From the NCBI RefSeq assembly GCF_018613725.1, contig NZ_JAGGPS010000038.1, positions 110,770 through 174,769 of the forward strand: a stretch of DNA of 64,000 bases, given 5' to 3'. Position numbers and translations under genes: made by a program. Source of the DNA: Hymenobacter sp. ISL-91 (GTDB lineage Bacteria; Bacteroidota; Bacteroidia; Cytophagales; Hymenobacteraceae). A model generated the notes under the pieces. That model was not told the origin of the DNA. It did not search any database and saw nothing but the letters and a program-made list of their open reading frames with translations. Of this stretch, positions 53,461-63,092 are shown piece after piece (positions within the stretch are counted from its first letter, which is position 1; every line of letters begins with the position of its first letter).

Positions 53461-55638
53461 TTAATACCCCAACAGCTCGGCCAGGGAGGTAGCCACTTTG
53501 TCGGGGTTGGGCAGCATCTGCTTTTCCAGCTCTACGTTGAGGGCAATGGCAGGCAGGTTAGCGGCCCCGAGCGTGAACACGGGCGCATCGAGTTGGCGGA
53601 AGCAGTGGCGCTGGATGCGGCCGGCCAGGCTCTCGGCGAACGAGTTCATCAGCGGCTCCTCGGTGAGCACCAGGGCCTTACCGTGGCGACGCACCGTCGC
53701 CTGCACGGCGTCCCAGTCGAGGGGGTTGAGGGTGCGCAAATCCAGGATTTCGACTTGGCCGGGGAACTGCCGGCTGGCCGTGCGGGCCCAGTGCACGCCC
53801 ATGCCGTAGGTGATGACCACGCAGGTTTCGCCGTTGGCGAGCTTTTGGGCGTCGGCGGCCTGGAAGATGTTGGCCTTGCCCAGCGGAATGACGTAGCCGG
53901 CGGCAGGCTCGGTGGTTTTGGCCTCCTCGGTGCCGGGCACCTTGCTCCAGTACAGGCCTTTGTGTTCCAGCAGCACCACCGGGTTGGGGTCGAGGAAGGC
54001 GGCGCGCAGCAGGCCCTTCATATCGGCCGCGTTGCTGGGGTACACCACCTTAATCCCCCGGATGGTGAGCAGCGTGCTTTCGATGGAGCCCGAGTGGTAG
54101 GGCCCGCCCCCGCCGTAGGCCCCAATGGGCACCCGAATCAGGCTTTGCACCGGAAACTGCCCGTTGCTCAGGTAGCACGACTTGCTGAGCTCCTCGACCA
54201 GCTGGTTGAGGCCGGGCCAGATGTAGTCGGCAAACTGAATTTCGACGATGGGCTTGGCTCCCACGGCGCTCATGCCGGCCGTGCTGCCCACAATGTAGGC
54301 CTCCTGAATAGGCGTGTTGAACACCCGGGCGTCGCCGTACTTTTTGGCCAGCAGCGCCGCCTCGCGAAACACGCCGCCCAGTTCGCCGCCCACATCCTGG
54401 CCGTAGAACAGGGCCTCAGGAAACTCCTGCAGAATATCGTCCACGGCGTGCAGGGCAGCATCCACCATCAGCGCCTTTTCGGCCCCGGCGGGGCTTCGCT
54501 CGCCGGCTTCCTCGGTTACGGCCGGCGGGGCAAACTCGTGGTCGGCGAAGGTGGCCGGGTCGGGGTTGGGGGCGGCCAGGGCGCGCTCGTAGTCGGCCTG
54601 CACGGTGGCGCGGGCCTCATCGGCCAGCTGCTGCAGCTCGGTTTCGGCAAAGCCCAGGGCCAGCATTTGCGCATGAAAACGGGGCAGCGGGTCGTTCAGG
54701 GTGTGTTGGGCCAGGTCGTCGCCGCGGTACCACTCGCGGCGCACGCCGCTGGTATGGTGGCCCAGCAACGGGCATTTGGCGTGCACCAGCACCGGCCCGC
54801 GGCGCTGCCGCACGTAGTCGGCGGCCTGCTGCATGGTGGCGTAGCTGGCCAGGAAATCGGCCCCATCGGTTTGCAAACGGTGCAGGCCTTTGAAGCCGGC
54901 GGCAAACTCGTAGGCGGTCATCGTGCGCATCTCGCGGCCAGTGGCCGAAATGCCCCAGTCGTTGTCCTGCACCAGAAAGATGATGGGCAGCTGGTGCAGC
55001 ACAGCCATTTGCAGCGCCTCACTCACCTCGCCCTCGGTCATGGCCCCGTCGCCAATCGAACAGATGACCAGCGGATTACCGCTGTGCTCGCCGGCCGGCA
55101 CCGAGCTGTACAGGCCGGGCACCGGCTGGCCGCTTTCCAGAAAATTGCGCGGGCCAGCGGGCAGCATTCCGGCATCCTGGTTTTCCAGGTATTTGATGCC
55201 CTGAGCCACGCCGGTAGCCGGAATGGCCTGCATGCCGGTGGCCGAACTCTGGTGCGGAATGGTGGGGAAACCGGCCCGGCGCAGCGAGGGGTGCGAGTAG
55301 TAGGTACGGCCGCCCGAAAACGGGTCGTCGCGCTTGGCCATGAGCTGGAGCATGAGCTCATAGGGCTGCAAACCGATACCGAGCAGCAGGGAGTCGTCGC
55401 GGTAGTAGGGCGCGGCGTAGTCGTGGGGGCCTAGGCAGGCGGCGGCGGCCAGCTGGATGGCCTCGTGGCCGCGGGCCGTGGCGTGCACGTATTTGGCCGT
55501 CACGGCCTTGTTTTCCTCGTAGAGGCGGGCCAGCTCGTCGCCGGTGCGCATGAGGCGGTAGGCACGGCGCAGCAGTTCAGGCGAAGCCTGGGAGGCAGTC
55601 AGATCGATTTCCGGGACGGGAACGGTTTCGAAGGTCAT
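53461..55638 (-). CDS. 2-oxoacid dehydrogenase E1, fused alpha and beta subunits
   Basis: A 725-residue thiamine-diphosphate enzyme, start ATG 55638. The N-terminal half (about 1-370) is E1-alpha: the TPP motif appears as SIGDGAMTEGEVSEALQMAVLHQLPIIFLVQDND (GDG then DN) and HTSGVRREWYRGDD. The C-terminal half (about 375-725) is E1-beta: VDAALHAVDDILQEFPEALFYGQDVGGELGGVFREAALLAKKYGDARVFNTPIQEAYIVGSTAGMSAVGAKPIVEIQFADYIWPGLNQLVEEL, then GGPYHSGSIESTLLTIRGIKVVYPSNAADMKGLLRAAFLDPNPVVLLEHKGLYW. The closest group is branched-chain (2-oxoisovalerate) E1, which often occurs as a single-chain fusion in Bacteroidota. E2 and E3 genes are not in the window. Confidence 0.9.
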   Translation of the reverse strand: MTFETVPVPEIDLTASQASPELLRRAYRLMRTGDELARLYEENKAVTAKYVHATARGHEAIQLAAAACLGPHDYAAPYYRDDSLLLGIGLQPYELMLQLMAKRDDPFSGGRTYYSHPSLRRAGFPTIPHQSSATGMQAIPATGVAQGIKYLENQDAGMLPAGPRNFLESGQPVPGLYSSVPAGEHSGNPLVICSIGDGAMTEGEVSEALQMAVLHQLPIIFLVQDNDWGISATGREMRTMTAYEFAAGFKGLHRLQTDGADFLASYATMQQAADYVRQRRGPVLVHAKCPLLGHHTSGVRREWYRGDDLAQHTLNDPLPRFHAQMLALGFAETELQQLADEARATVQADYERALAAPNPDPATFADHEFAPPAVTEEAGERSPAGAEKALMVDAALHAVDDILQEFPEALFYGQDVGGELGGVFREAALLAKKYGDARVFNTPIQEAYIVGSTAGMSAVGAKPIVEIQFADYIWPGLNQLVEELSKSCYLSNGQFPVQSLIRVPIGAYGGGGPYHSGSIESTLLTIRGIKVVYPSNAADMKGLLRAAFLDPNPVVLLEHKGLYWSKVPGTEEAKTTEPAAGYVIPLGKANIFQAADAQKLANGETCVVITYGMGVHWARTASRQFPGQVEILDLRTLNPLDWDAVQATVRRHGKALVLTEEPLMNSFAESLAGRIQRHCFRQLDAPVFTLGAANLPAIALNVELEKQMLPNPDKVATSLAELLGY

Positions 55639-55715
55639 GGGTGGGGGTTGGGTGCTGGGGCGAAGTTACGAAAGGGGAAATGGGTTAGTAATGGTCAGTA
55701 AAGGAACGTGTCATT

Positions 55716-55800
55716 CTGAGCAGCGCGAAGAATCTCGCGGGCAGTGCTAACCCTGTCGCCAGGCATTACTTTGGCACGCGAGATTCTTCGCGCTGCTCAG
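55716..55800. repeat. inverted repeat, GTCATTCTGAGCAGCGCGAAG core
   Basis: CTGAGCAGCGCGAAGAATCTCGCG (55716-55739) is the exact reverse complement of 55777-55800, with a 37-bp spacer. Directly before the arm is TGTCATT, so the sequence reads GTCATTCTGAGC..CGAAGAATCTC, a close variant of the family 1 core (GTCATGCTGAGC..CGAAGCATCTC). It lies between the E1 gene and the GNAT gene. Confidence 0.85.
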
Positions 55801-55881
55801 AACTGGCAGTGCTTTTTGCGTCCGGTTCGCGTACCATTTCTCACCAACCTCACTCTCACACCCTCTCATCACTTACCGCTC

Positions 55882-56409
55882 ATGCTCCGCTTCTCCCCCG
55901 CCACTGCCACCGACCTGCCGGCCCTTAACCGCCTCGTAAACCGCGCCTACCGCGGCGAAGCTTCGGCGCAGGGCTGGACCACCGAAGCCGCCCTGCTCGC
56001 CGGCCAGCGCACCGACGAAGCCGACCTGCGCGACCAACTCGAAAAGCCCAACGCGCAGTTTCTGCTGGCTCGCCGCGTTGCCAACGATGAGTTGGTGGGC
56101 AGCGTGTTTCTGCAGCAACAGGGTCCCGAGCTATACCTGGGCATGCTCTCCGTCGAGCCCACGCTGCAGGCCGGCGGCATTGGCCGGCAACTGGTGCAGG
56201 CCGCCGAAAGCCACGCCCGCGCCCTAGGCTGCCAAGCCGTACGCATGACCGTTATTTCCGTCCGCCACGAGCTGCTGGCCTGGTACGAGCGCCTGGGCTA
56301 CCAGCGCACCCCCGAAACCGTAGCCTTTCCTACGGACACGCGCTTCGGCGTACCGCTGCAAGCCGAGCCGCTGGTGCTGCAGGTGTTGCGGAAGGCGCTG
56401 AATGAGTGA
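55882..56409 (+). CDS. GNAT-family N-acetyltransferase
   Basis: A 175-residue protein from ATG 55882 (MLRFSPATATDLPALNRLVNRAYRGE). The upstream part of the open frame overlaps the palindrome and is not called. The acetyl-CoA binding segment is LGMLSVEPTLQAGGIGRQLVQAAESHARALG, with the GNAT A motif (Q/RxxGxG/A) as QAGGIG, and VISVRHELLAWYERLGYQRTPETVAFP follows. The substrate is unknown. Confidence 0.85.
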   Translation: MLRFSPATATDLPALNRLVNRAYRGEASAQGWTTEAALLAGQRTDEADLRDQLEKPNAQFLLARRVANDELVGSVFLQQQGPELYLGMLSVEPTLQAGGIGRQLVQAAESHARALGCQAVRMTVISVRHELLAWYERLGYQRTPETVAFPTDTRFGVPLQAEPLVLQVLRKALNE

Positions 56410-56423
56410 GGACGAAAACACGG

Positions 56424-56528
56424 TGTAGGGGCGGGGCTTTCCCCGCCCGCCGTTGAACGATTCGGAAAGAACCGTTGAACAAGTACCGTTGAAGTGGTGC
56501 GAACGGCGGGCGGGGACAAGCCCCTACA
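56424..56528. repeat. inverted-repeat element, family 2 (copy N)
   Basis: TGTAGGGGCGGGGCTTTCCCC (56424-56444) with CCGCCCGCCGTT (to 56454) pairs with AACGGCGGGCGGGGACAAGCCCCTACA (56502-56528). The interior contains GTTGAAC twice and CCGTTGAA, as in copies D, E and P. It lies between the convergent GNAT and MBL genes. Confidence 0.8.
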
Positions 56529-56553
56529 TCGTGCTGTAATTTCATAGAAGCAG

Positions 56554-57690
56554 TTACTCATTCATCGCCTCCCACCAGCGCGCCTGGGGCAGCGGGCGGC
56601 CATCGAACGTAACGGGCTGGCCCAGCTGGGGCGTGGCGATAGGCTGGCCGAGGCGGGCGGCTTCGGCCGTGGCGCGCTTTATCGGCTCGTCCCAGGGGTG
56701 GTTGGCCTCAGTGAAAGCGCCCCAGTGCACGGGCAGCAGCACGGCGGCGCGCACATCGCGGGCGGCCTGCACGCTTTGCTCGGGCAGCATGTGGATGTCG
56801 GCCCAGTGCGGGTCGTATTGCCCGCACTCCATCAAGCCCACATCAAAAGGGCCATGTCGGCGGCCCACGGCGGCGAAGTGCGGGCCGTAGCCCCCGTCGC
56901 CGCTGTAAAAGGCGCGGCGGCTGGCCGATTTCACCACCCAGCTGCTCCAAGACGTAGAGTTGCGGTTGGTGAGCCCGCGGCCCGAAAAGTGCCGCGCCGG
57001 CGTGCTTACAATGGTCAGGCCGGCCACCTGCACCGAGTCGTTCCAATCCAGCTCCCGAATGCGGGCCGTATCGACGCCCCAGGCGCGCAGGTGGGCGGCA
57101 ATGCCCAGCGGCACCACAAACAACCGGGTTTTGTGCCGCAACTGCCGGATGGTTTCGTAGTCGAGGTGGTCGTAGTGGTCGTGGGAGATGAGCACGGCCG
57201 TAATGGGCGGCAGCTGCGCGGCAAAAATGGGCACCCGGGGGTTGTAGCGCTTGGGCGTCACCCAGCTCAGCGGCCCCATATCCTGGCCCAGCATGGGGTC
57301 GAACAGGATGTTCTGCCCCCCTATTTCAAGCAGGCTGGCCGAATGCCCAAACCACGTAACGCGCAGCAGCTCGGGGGTTTTGCGGGCTATGCTCAGCGAA
57401 TCGAGCAGCTGCATGGGCAGCGGGCCGGGCGGGTTTTTGCCGGGTGTTTTCTTGAACATGAATTCCCACAGCACCTCGGCCATGCTGCTGCCGGTCATCA
57501 GCTCCGTCGGAATCTGGTTCTGAAACTCGCCCTTTACGTAGTGGCCGCTACGGGCGTAGCGGGCTTTTTCGGCCTGGGTGGGCGTACCGCCAAACTGCGG
57601 GCTCAGGCCGGCAAAGGCGGCTCCGGCCAGCAGCAACAGCCCTATGCAACCGATTGTCAGCCAGCCAAGGCGTTTCGTCTTATTGCGCAT
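56554..57690 (-). CDS. MBL-fold metallo-hydrolase (UlaG/NAPE-PLD-like)
   Basis: A 378-residue protein from ATG 57690 with an N-terminal signal anchor (RLGWLTIGCIGLLLLAGAAFAGL). The MBL signature is LISHDHYDHLDYETIRQL (HxHxDH) followed by conserved ELDWNDSVQVAGLTIVSTPARHFSGRG and VLLPVHWGAFTEANHPWDEP. The WFGHSASLLEIGGQNILFDPMLG start of the hydrolase domain and the two metal-binding histidine segments are typical of the UlaG/NAPE-phospholipase-D-like group. It could act on phospholipids or phosphodiesters, but the substrate is not predictable. Confidence 0.88.
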   Translation of the reverse strand: MRNKTKRLGWLTIGCIGLLLLAGAAFAGLSPQFGGTPTQAEKARYARSGHYVKGEFQNQIPTELMTGSSMAEVLWEFMFKKTPGKNPPGPLPMQLLDSLSIARKTPELLRVTWFGHSASLLEIGGQNILFDPMLGQDMGPLSWVTPKRYNPRVPIFAAQLPPITAVLISHDHYDHLDYETIRQLRHKTRLFVVPLGIAAHLRAWGVDTARIRELDWNDSVQVAGLTIVSTPARHFSGRGLTNRNSTSWSSWVVKSASRRAFYSGDGGYGPHFAAVGRRHGPFDVGLMECGQYDPHWADIHMLPEQSVQAARDVRAAVLLPVHWGAFTEANHPWDEPIKRATAEAARLGQPIATPQLGQPVTFDGRPLPQARWWEAMNE

Positions 57691-57829
57691 GCGGGGCTTA
57701 TGGCAGATGTATGAATAGAGCTGACCGGCCGAACCGAGGCGTTGCGCCGCCTGTGCGCGTGCGCTGCTGGCGTTGTCGGGTCGGGTCGGGCGCGGCAAAT
57801 GATGTACGGGCTACGGGGCGCGGCGCACG

Positions 57830-58351
57830 TTACTGTAGTTCTATCTTGTCAATTTCCAGCCGGAACGTCTCTGCTTTCCCGTTGCCTATTAAAAAACGGA
57901 CCTCCTGAATTTGGCGGGCGCTGAAATTAGGCAGATCCAGTTTATTACCGCGGTAGGTAGGCTCCATTTGGCTGAGGGGAATCTCGATAACCTGCCATTC
58001 TCCGCTGGTTTGGAAGGTATGTATGTAGGATGCCTTTTCCGTCAGGCTGGCTTTTACCCTGAACTGGTAGCCTTTCCCGTCTCCTTTCAGGCGGATGCAT
58101 GCCTTGCTGTAGCCGCTTATATCCCGGGGAGCAAAATGATATTGCACAGAAGCGAATCCGCCATCATTCTCCAGGGAAACAGCGCCGGTAAACACCGCAT
58201 TACCCGCCTCGCTTCGTGCGAGTTGGCTGGACGACCTGCCTCCCATTACCACATCATTCTCTACCTCCCACACCGACCAGTCTGCCGCGGAGCTGAAATC
58301 AAAAATAAGCAAGCTACTCATCATCAATGCGGTTAAATATGAACTGTTCAT
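57830..58351 (-). CDS. CIA30-family protein
   Basis: A 173-residue protein from ATG 58351 with an N-terminal signal-like segment (SSYLTALMMSSLLIFDFSSA). The body has the CIA30 pattern: WEVENDVVMGGRSSSQLARSEAGNAVFTGAVSLENDGGFASVQYHF, GYSKACIRLKGDGKGYQFRVKA and SGEWQVIEIPLSQMEPTYRGN, with the carbohydrate-binding-like beta sandwich. In mitochondria CIA30 assists complex I assembly; in bacteria many members are of unknown role. Its GC content is lower than that of most neighbours, a possible sign of transfer. Confidence 0.8.
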   Translation of the reverse strand: MNSSYLTALMMSSLLIFDFSSAADWSVWEVENDVVMGGRSSSQLARSEAGNAVFTGAVSLENDGGFASVQYHFAPRDISGYSKACIRLKGDGKGYQFRVKASLTEKASYIHTFQTSGEWQVIEIPLSQMEPTYRGNKLDLPNFSARQIQEVRFLIGNGKAETFRLEIDKIELQ

Positions 58352-58691
58352 TGCTGTACTCTTTACGTGGAACGAGCGTGCCCGTATCATTCTTCAGACA
58401 AGTTTTGGGGCTTCAAATAGTTTCCGGTTGTCCGATTTACTGCCTGGTGTTTTCAGGTCTTTCAGGGTGAGCCGTTTGGTGTGGGCCGGGTCTGGCAGCT
58501 GCATTTGATGGAGGGGTGTGCGAGCTAGAGCCGCTGCTCTGCTGCCTGCAACCACGCTCCTGTGGTACTAGCCGCCGGCTTTGGCCTCATCGGCTAAGCT
58601 CAACATTAAGCGGCCCCTACCTGTTAGAAAACGCAACGGATACGACGCGCCAATTCCGGCTTGCCTGAAACCGACGGCTTGATACCCCTAC
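58352..58691. other. katG upstream region
   Basis: 340 bp between the CIA30 gene and katG (divergent). No gene is called. The katG promoter and any OxyR- or Fur-like operator should lie here, but I could not identify a consensus site by eye. Confidence 0.4.
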
Positions 58692-60995
58692 ATGCTCCAT
58701 ATAGCCCACGACAAAACCAACACCGACTCGTTCGAAATGACCGGCAAATGCCCCTTCGGCGGCGACAGTATCGGCGGGGCAGCAGGCACGCCGCCCGCAC
58801 TGTCCGACTGGTACCCCAACCGGCTGAAGGTGGAGCAGCTGCACCAGAACGGCCCGCAGGCCAATCCGCTGGGTGAGGATTTCAACTACGCCGAAGCCTT
58901 CAATACCATTGACTTGGAGGCGCTGAAGCAGGAAATCAAGTCGTTTCTGACTACGTCGGTGGCTTGGTGGCCCTCGGACTACAATAACTACGGTCCGCAG
59001 ATGATTCGCATGGCCTGGCACTCGGCCGGCACCTACCGCATTGCCGATGGCCGCGGTGGCGCCGGCGAGGCCTTGCAGCGCTTTGCACCCGTCGACAGCT
59101 GGTGGGACAACGGCAACACCGACAAGTCGCGCCGGCTTATCTGGCCCATCAAGCAGAAATACGGTAGCGCCCTCTCCTGGGCCGACCTGATTGTGCTGAC
59201 CGGCAACTGCGCGCTCGAAATCATGGGCTTCCCGACCTACGGTTTCGCCGGCGGCCGCCACGATGCCTGGGAGGTGGACAGCAGCACGTACTGGGGACCC
59301 GAGGTAGAGAGAGACCTCAAAAACGCCGACTCGCCCGATAGCATGGTAAGCCGCGACAAGCGCTGGCGCGGCCAGAACGGCGACGCGGACTACGACCTCG
59401 AAAACCCGCTGGCGGCTTCGCACCAGGCCCTAATCTACGTGAACCCCGAAGGACCCTATGCCAACGGCGACCCGCTGGGCTCGGCCCGCGACATCCGCGT
59501 GACGTTTACGCGCATGGCCATGAACAACGAGGAAACCGTGGCTCTGATTGCCGGCGGCCACGCCTTCGGCAAGAGCCACGGCATGGTGCCGGCGTCGGAA
59601 ATCGGGATGCCGCCCGAAATTGCGCCCATGGAAGCCATGGGCTTTGGCTGGCACAACCCCAAGGGTTCCGGCAACGCCGAGAACACCATGACCAACGGCA
59701 TCGAGGGCAGCTGGACGCCCAACCCCACCCAGTGGGACAACGACTACCTCGTCAACCTGTTCAAGTTCGACTGGGAGCAGACCAAGAGCCCAGCCGGTGC
59801 CCTGCAATGGACCCCAGTAGACAAGAACGCGCCCAAAACGCCCGACGCCCACATCCCCGGCAAGATGAATGCGCTGATGATGATGACCAGCGACATTGCC
59901 CTGAAGGAAGACCCCGAATACCGCAAAGTCTGCGAGAAATTCCTGGGCGACTTCGACGCCTTCACCCAGGCATTTTCCAAGGCCTGGTACAAGCTCACCC
60001 ACCGCGACATGGGCCCGCGCGAGCGGTACCTCGGCCCCGAAAAGCGCAACGAAAACGACCTGCTCTGGCAGGACCCCATTCCGCTGGCCGACTACCAGCT
60101 GATTGACCCATTGGATATTACGGCGCTTAAGGAGTCGATTCTAAAGTCGGGTATTTCGGGGTCTGATTTGGTCTTCACGGCCTTTTCGGCGGCTGTCACG
60201 CACCGCAGCAGCGACAAGCGCGGCGGCGCCAACGGTGGCCGGCTCGCACTGGCTCCGCAGAAGGATTGGGCTATCAACCAGCGCACGGTACCGGTAGTAG
60301 CGGCTCTGCGCTCGGTGATGGAGGAATTCAACGGCCAACAGTCGGGTGGCAAACAAGTATCGTTAGCCGATTTGCTGGTGCTGGGCGGTTGCGCCGCGCT
60401 GGAGAAAGCGGCCGCCGATGCAGGCTTTACCACGGCCGTACCCTTCACGCCGGGCCGCCGCGACACCACGCAGAAGCTCACCGATATTGAGATGTTTACG
60501 TGGCTAAAACCAGTAGCCGATGGCTTCCGCAACTACCTCGCCCCCAAGTTTGAAGCCATTGCACAGGATGTGGCCCCGGAAGTATTCTTCCTCGACAAGG
60601 CCCAGCTGCTCTCGCTTACGGCCCCGGAGTGGGTGGCGCTGACGGGCGGCCTAAGGGCTATGAATGCCAACCACGACAACTCGGCCCACGGCATCTTCAC
60701 CGACCGCGTGGGCGTGCTCACCAACGACTTCTTCACGATGCTCACGAGCATGGATTTCGAGTGGAAGAAAACGGATGCGCAGGGCATGACCTTCGCACTC
60801 AAGGACCGCACAACGGGCGAGCAGCGCTTCACGGCCACCCGCTCCGACCTCGTGTTCGGCGCCAACAGCCAGCTGCGCGCCGTGGCAGAAGTGTACGCCG
60901 GCCGCGACGGCCATAAGCGCTTCGTGAAAGCCTTTGTAAAAGCCTGGGATAAGGTGATGATGCTCGACCGCTACGACGTGAAGGTTTCAGCTTAA
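58692..60995 (+). CDS. katG: catalase-peroxidase KatG
   Basis: A 767-residue haem enzyme that disproportionates hydrogen peroxide and acts as a peroxidase. The distal site is [11 protein letters not shown] with Arg106, Trp109 and His110. The proximal haem ligand is His290 in [11 protein letters not shown]. The covalent Met-Tyr-Trp adduct should be Trp109, Tyr249 (YVNPEGP) and Met275; the Tyr-Met distance of 26 is the same as in the known M. tuberculosis enzyme (Tyr229/Met255). The C-terminal duplicated peroxidase domain is present. Length is normal. Confidence 0.96.
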   Translation: MLHIAHDKTNTDSFEMTGKCPFGGDSIGGAAGTPPALSDWYPNRLKVEQLHQNGPQANPLGEDFNYAEAFNTIDLEALKQEIKSFLTTSVAWWPSDYNNYGPQMIRMAWHSAGTYRIADGRGGAGEALQRFAPVDSWWDNGNTDKSRRLIWPIKQKYGSALSWADLIVLTGNCALEIMGFPTYGFAGGRHDAWEVDSSTYWGPEVERDLKNADSPDSMVSRDKRWRGQNGDADYDLENPLAASHQALIYVNPEGPYANGDPLGSARDIRVTFTRMAMNNEETVALIAGGHAFGKSHGMVPASEIGMPPEIAPMEAMGFGWHNPKGSGNAENTMTNGIEGSWTPNPTQWDNDYLVNLFKFDWEQTKSPAGALQWTPVDKNAPKTPDAHIPGKMNALMMMTSDIALKEDPEYRKVCEKFLGDFDAFTQAFSKAWYKLTHRDMGPRERYLGPEKRNENDLLWQDPIPLADYQLIDPLDITALKESILKSGISGSDLVFTAFSAAVTHRSSDKRGGANGGRLALAPQKDWAINQRTVPVVAALRSVMEEFNGQQSGGKQVSLADLLVLGGCAALEKAAADAGFTTAVPFTPGRRDTTQKLTDIEMFTWLKPVADGFRNYLAPKFEAIAQDVAPEVFFLDKAQLLSLTAPEWVALTGGLRAMNANHDNSAHGIFTDRVGVLTNDFFTMLTSMDFEWKKTDAQGMTFALKDRTTGEQRFTATRSDLVFGANSQLRAVAEVYAGRDGHKRFVKAFVKAWDKVMMLDRYDVKVSA

Positions 60996-61050
60996 CACCT
61001 TATATGTAGCTTCTTTAAAACCGCTCCGGGTAACGGGGTAAGGCTTTTGG

Positions 61051-61110
61051 AACATGCTGTAACCAAGAAGAGCGCGCCAGTTGGCGCGCTCTTCTTGGTT
61101 ACAGCATGTT
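61051..61110. terminator. 29-bp hairpin after katG
   Basis: 61051-61079 (AACATGCTGTAACCAAGAAG...) is the exact reverse complement of 61082-61110, with a two-base loop. It is 56 bp beyond the katG stop. It is a unique sequence, long and stable, and lacks a T-tract, so it may be a 3'-end stabiliser or a remnant of an element. Confidence 0.7.
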
Positions 61111-61146
61111 CTTAACCCAAGTTGTGAAGTTGTTTAGCGACACGTT

Positions 61147-61241
61147 GTAGGGGCGGGGCTTGTCCCCGCCCGCCACCGGGTTCGTACAACGGCCCGTTGC
61201 CGCATCGTTCAACGGCGGGCGGGGACAAGCCCCGCCCCTAC
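61147..61241. repeat. inverted-repeat element, family 2 (copy P)
   Basis: GTAGGGGCGGGGCTTGTCCCCG-type left arm (61147-61174) pairs perfectly over 28 bp with 61214-61241. A family 1-like end GAAGTTGTTTAGCG (61127) stands before it. The interior differs from the other copies, but ATCGTTCAACGGCGGGC follows the same consensus in reverse. It lies between katG and the convergent methyltransferase gene and touches that gene's stop codon at 61238. Confidence 0.8.
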
Positions 61242-61879
61242 CTCAACGGCCATGCCACTCGGGCCACCACGGCATATAATGGGTCGGAGCGGCCGGGGGC
61301 GGGGCTGCGGTCGAGTAATTCAATAGGCTGCCAGCCGCCCGCTTCTTCCAGGAAACGCTGCACCAGCGCCAGGTGCCCGTGGTCGTCGAGGGCGTGCCAG
61401 GCGGCAATGGCTTTGCTGGGAAAGCAGCGGTTGGAAAACGTGATGACCAAGGGTGCGCCGGGCCGCAGCACGCGGGCCAGCTCGCGCAGCACCGCCACTG
61501 GCTGGGTGAGGTAGTCGATGGACACGCAGATGGCCGCGCCGTCGAATTCCTGGTTCTGAAAGGGCAGGCGGGGCTGCGCGTTCAGGTCCTGCACTACATG
61601 GGCGTTGAGGCGCGGGTTGGCGCGCAGCTCGGCCGCGTTCATGCCCAGCCCTACCACGCGGGAGTAGGCCACGTCGGCGGGCAGGTGGCTTATCCAGCTG
61701 CTCATCAGGTCGAGCAGGGCGCTGTTGGGCCGAAAATATTCGCGGTAGAGTTGCGTAACGGCGGCAATGGCGGCCTCGTCGATGTGCGCCACGAAGCGCG
61801 GATGCTGGTAGAATTCTGCGTCGGGCGTTTCGTCCTGACGGCGGAACAGGTCGGCGGATAATGGCAGAGCGGGGTTCAT
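61238..61879 (-). CDS. class I SAM-dependent methyltransferase
   Basis: A 213-residue protein, start ATG 61879. The SAM fold is recognisable (LLDLMSSWISHLPADVAYSRVVGLGMNAAELRANPRLNAHVVQDLNAQPRLPFQNQEFDGAAICVSIDYLTQPVAVLRELARVLRPGAPLVITFSNRCFPSKAIAAWHALDD): the loop after the first strand is unusual (LMSSWISHLP rather than the GxGxG glycine loop), while motif IV and the postmotif LRPGAPLVITFSNR are typical of the Methyltransf_11 group. The substrate is unknown. Confidence 0.78.
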   Translation of the reverse strand: MNPALPLSADLFRRQDETPDAEFYQHPRFVAHIDEAAIAAVTQLYREYFRPNSALLDLMSSWISHLPADVAYSRVVGLGMNAAELRANPRLNAHVVQDLNAQPRLPFQNQEFDGAAICVSIDYLTQPVAVLRELARVLRPGAPLVITFSNRCFPSKAIAAWHALDDHGHLALVQRFLEEAGGWQPIELLDRSPAPGRSDPLYAVVARVAWPLR

Positions 61880-62071
61880 GGGGAGGTCTTACAGGATTAG
61901 GAAACTAGCAATGGGTGGCGGGCAAATTGGCGAGTCGGGCGCTTGGGCCAGTTCGATATGCCGGGGTGCGGCACCTTTGGTCAACTTCCCAACAACCAAT
62001 AACAACGCCTATGGGTTGGGTTTTGGGCAGCGTCCGAGGTAACACCCGGCCCGGCGGCCGGCGGTTTTATT

Positions 62072-62079
62072 TACCTTTG
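62072..62079 (+). promoter_or_regulatory. TACCTTTG box 5 nt before hemF start
   Basis: TACCTTTG matches the TAnnTTTG consensus exactly. The ATG is at 62085, after CCCCA. A leaderless transcript is predicted. Confidence 0.5.
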
Positions 62080-62084
62080 CCCCA

Positions 62085-63092
62085 ATGCCCGATTCGCCCG
62101 CCCTCGCCCCCTTCCCCGCCCCGCCCACCGGCCTGCCCCGCTTCCGCGACACCGTAGAAGCCTGGATGCGCCTGTTTCAAGACTGGCTTTGCCAGCAGCT
62201 CGAAGCCACCGACGGCTCCGGCCGCTTCCACGAAGATGCCTGGCAGCACCACAGCGGCGGCGGCGGCCGCTCGCGCATCCTCACCGAAGGCACTACTATT
62301 GAGAAGGGCGGCGTGAACTTCTCGGCCGTGGAAGGCCGCATGAGCGACGCGGCGGCCCGGCAGCTGCTCATGCCCTCGCCCGACTACTTCGCCACCGGCG
62401 TGAGCGTGGTGCAGCACCCGCGCAGCCCCCTGGCCCCGATTTCGCACATGAACGTGCGCTACTTCGAGGCCGGCAACGGCGAGGCCTGGTTTGGCGGCGG
62501 GCTCGACCTGACCCCGATTTACGTAGATGTGGCGCAGGCCCGCTGGTTTCACGAGCAGATTGCCCTGGCCTGTCAGCAGCACCATCCCTGCTACTACGCC
62601 CGGTTTAAAAAGTGGGCCGATGAGTATTTTTTCCTGCCACACCGCCAGGAAACCCGCGGCGTGGGCGGCATCTTCTTCGACCGCCTGATTGTGGGCCAGG
62701 AAGCCGATGCCGAGAGCCTGTTTGCCTTCGTGCGGGCCGTGGGCGAAGTGTATGGACGCACCTACTGCGCGCTACTGCGCCGCAATGCCGGCCAGCCCTA
62801 CACCGCCGACCAAAAGCAATGGCAGCTGGTGCGCCGCGGCCGCTACGCCGAGTTCAACCTAGCCATCGACCGGGGCACCCGCTTCGGCCTCGAAACCGGC
62901 GGCCGCACCGAGAGTATTCTGATGAGCCTGCCGCCCCAGGCCGAGTGGCACTACAACCTGCAGCCCACCCCTGGCTCGGCCGAAGCCGCCACCCAGCAGT
63001 GGCTACGTCCCGGCCTCGATTGGCTGAACGCCCGCGCCGAGACCGGACCCACTACCGACCTTTCCGCCACCGAAACTGCCGGCCAGTGCTAG
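62085..63092 (+). CDS. hemF: oxygen-dependent coproporphyrinogen III oxidase
   Basis: A 335-residue enzyme that converts coproporphyrinogen III to protoporphyrinogen IX with O2 in haem biosynthesis. Signature regions: SRILTEGTTIEKGGVNFSAVEG, HPRSPLAPISHMNVRYFEAGNGEAWFGGGLDLTPIYVD, ARFKKWADEYFFLPHRQETRGVGGIFFDRL and YAEFNLAIDRGTRFGLETGGRTESILMSLPPQAEW. ATG 62085 is placed just after a TACCTTTG box. Its stop overlaps the start of a PAP2 phosphatase gene. Confidence 0.93.
   Translation: MPDSPALAPFPAPPTGLPRFRDTVEAWMRLFQDWLCQQLEATDGSGRFHEDAWQHHSGGGGRSRILTEGTTIEKGGVNFSAVEGRMSDAAARQLLMPSPDYFATGVSVVQHPRSPLAPISHMNVRYFEAGNGEAWFGGGLDLTPIYVDVAQARWFHEQIALACQQHHPCYYARFKKWADEYFFLPHRQETRGVGGIFFDRLIVGQEADAESLFAFVRAVGEVYGRTYCALLRRNAGQPYTADQKQWQLVRRGRYAEFNLAIDRGTRFGLETGGRTESILMSLPPQAEWHYNLQPTPGSAEAATQQWLRPGLDWLNARAETGPTTDLSATETAGQC

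Noticed and set aside
53398..55434. 678-codon plus-strand open frame opposite the E1 gene
   Set aside because: Shadow of the minus-strand 2-oxoacid dehydrogenase, which has clear E1 motifs. The plus-strand product has no recognised domain.
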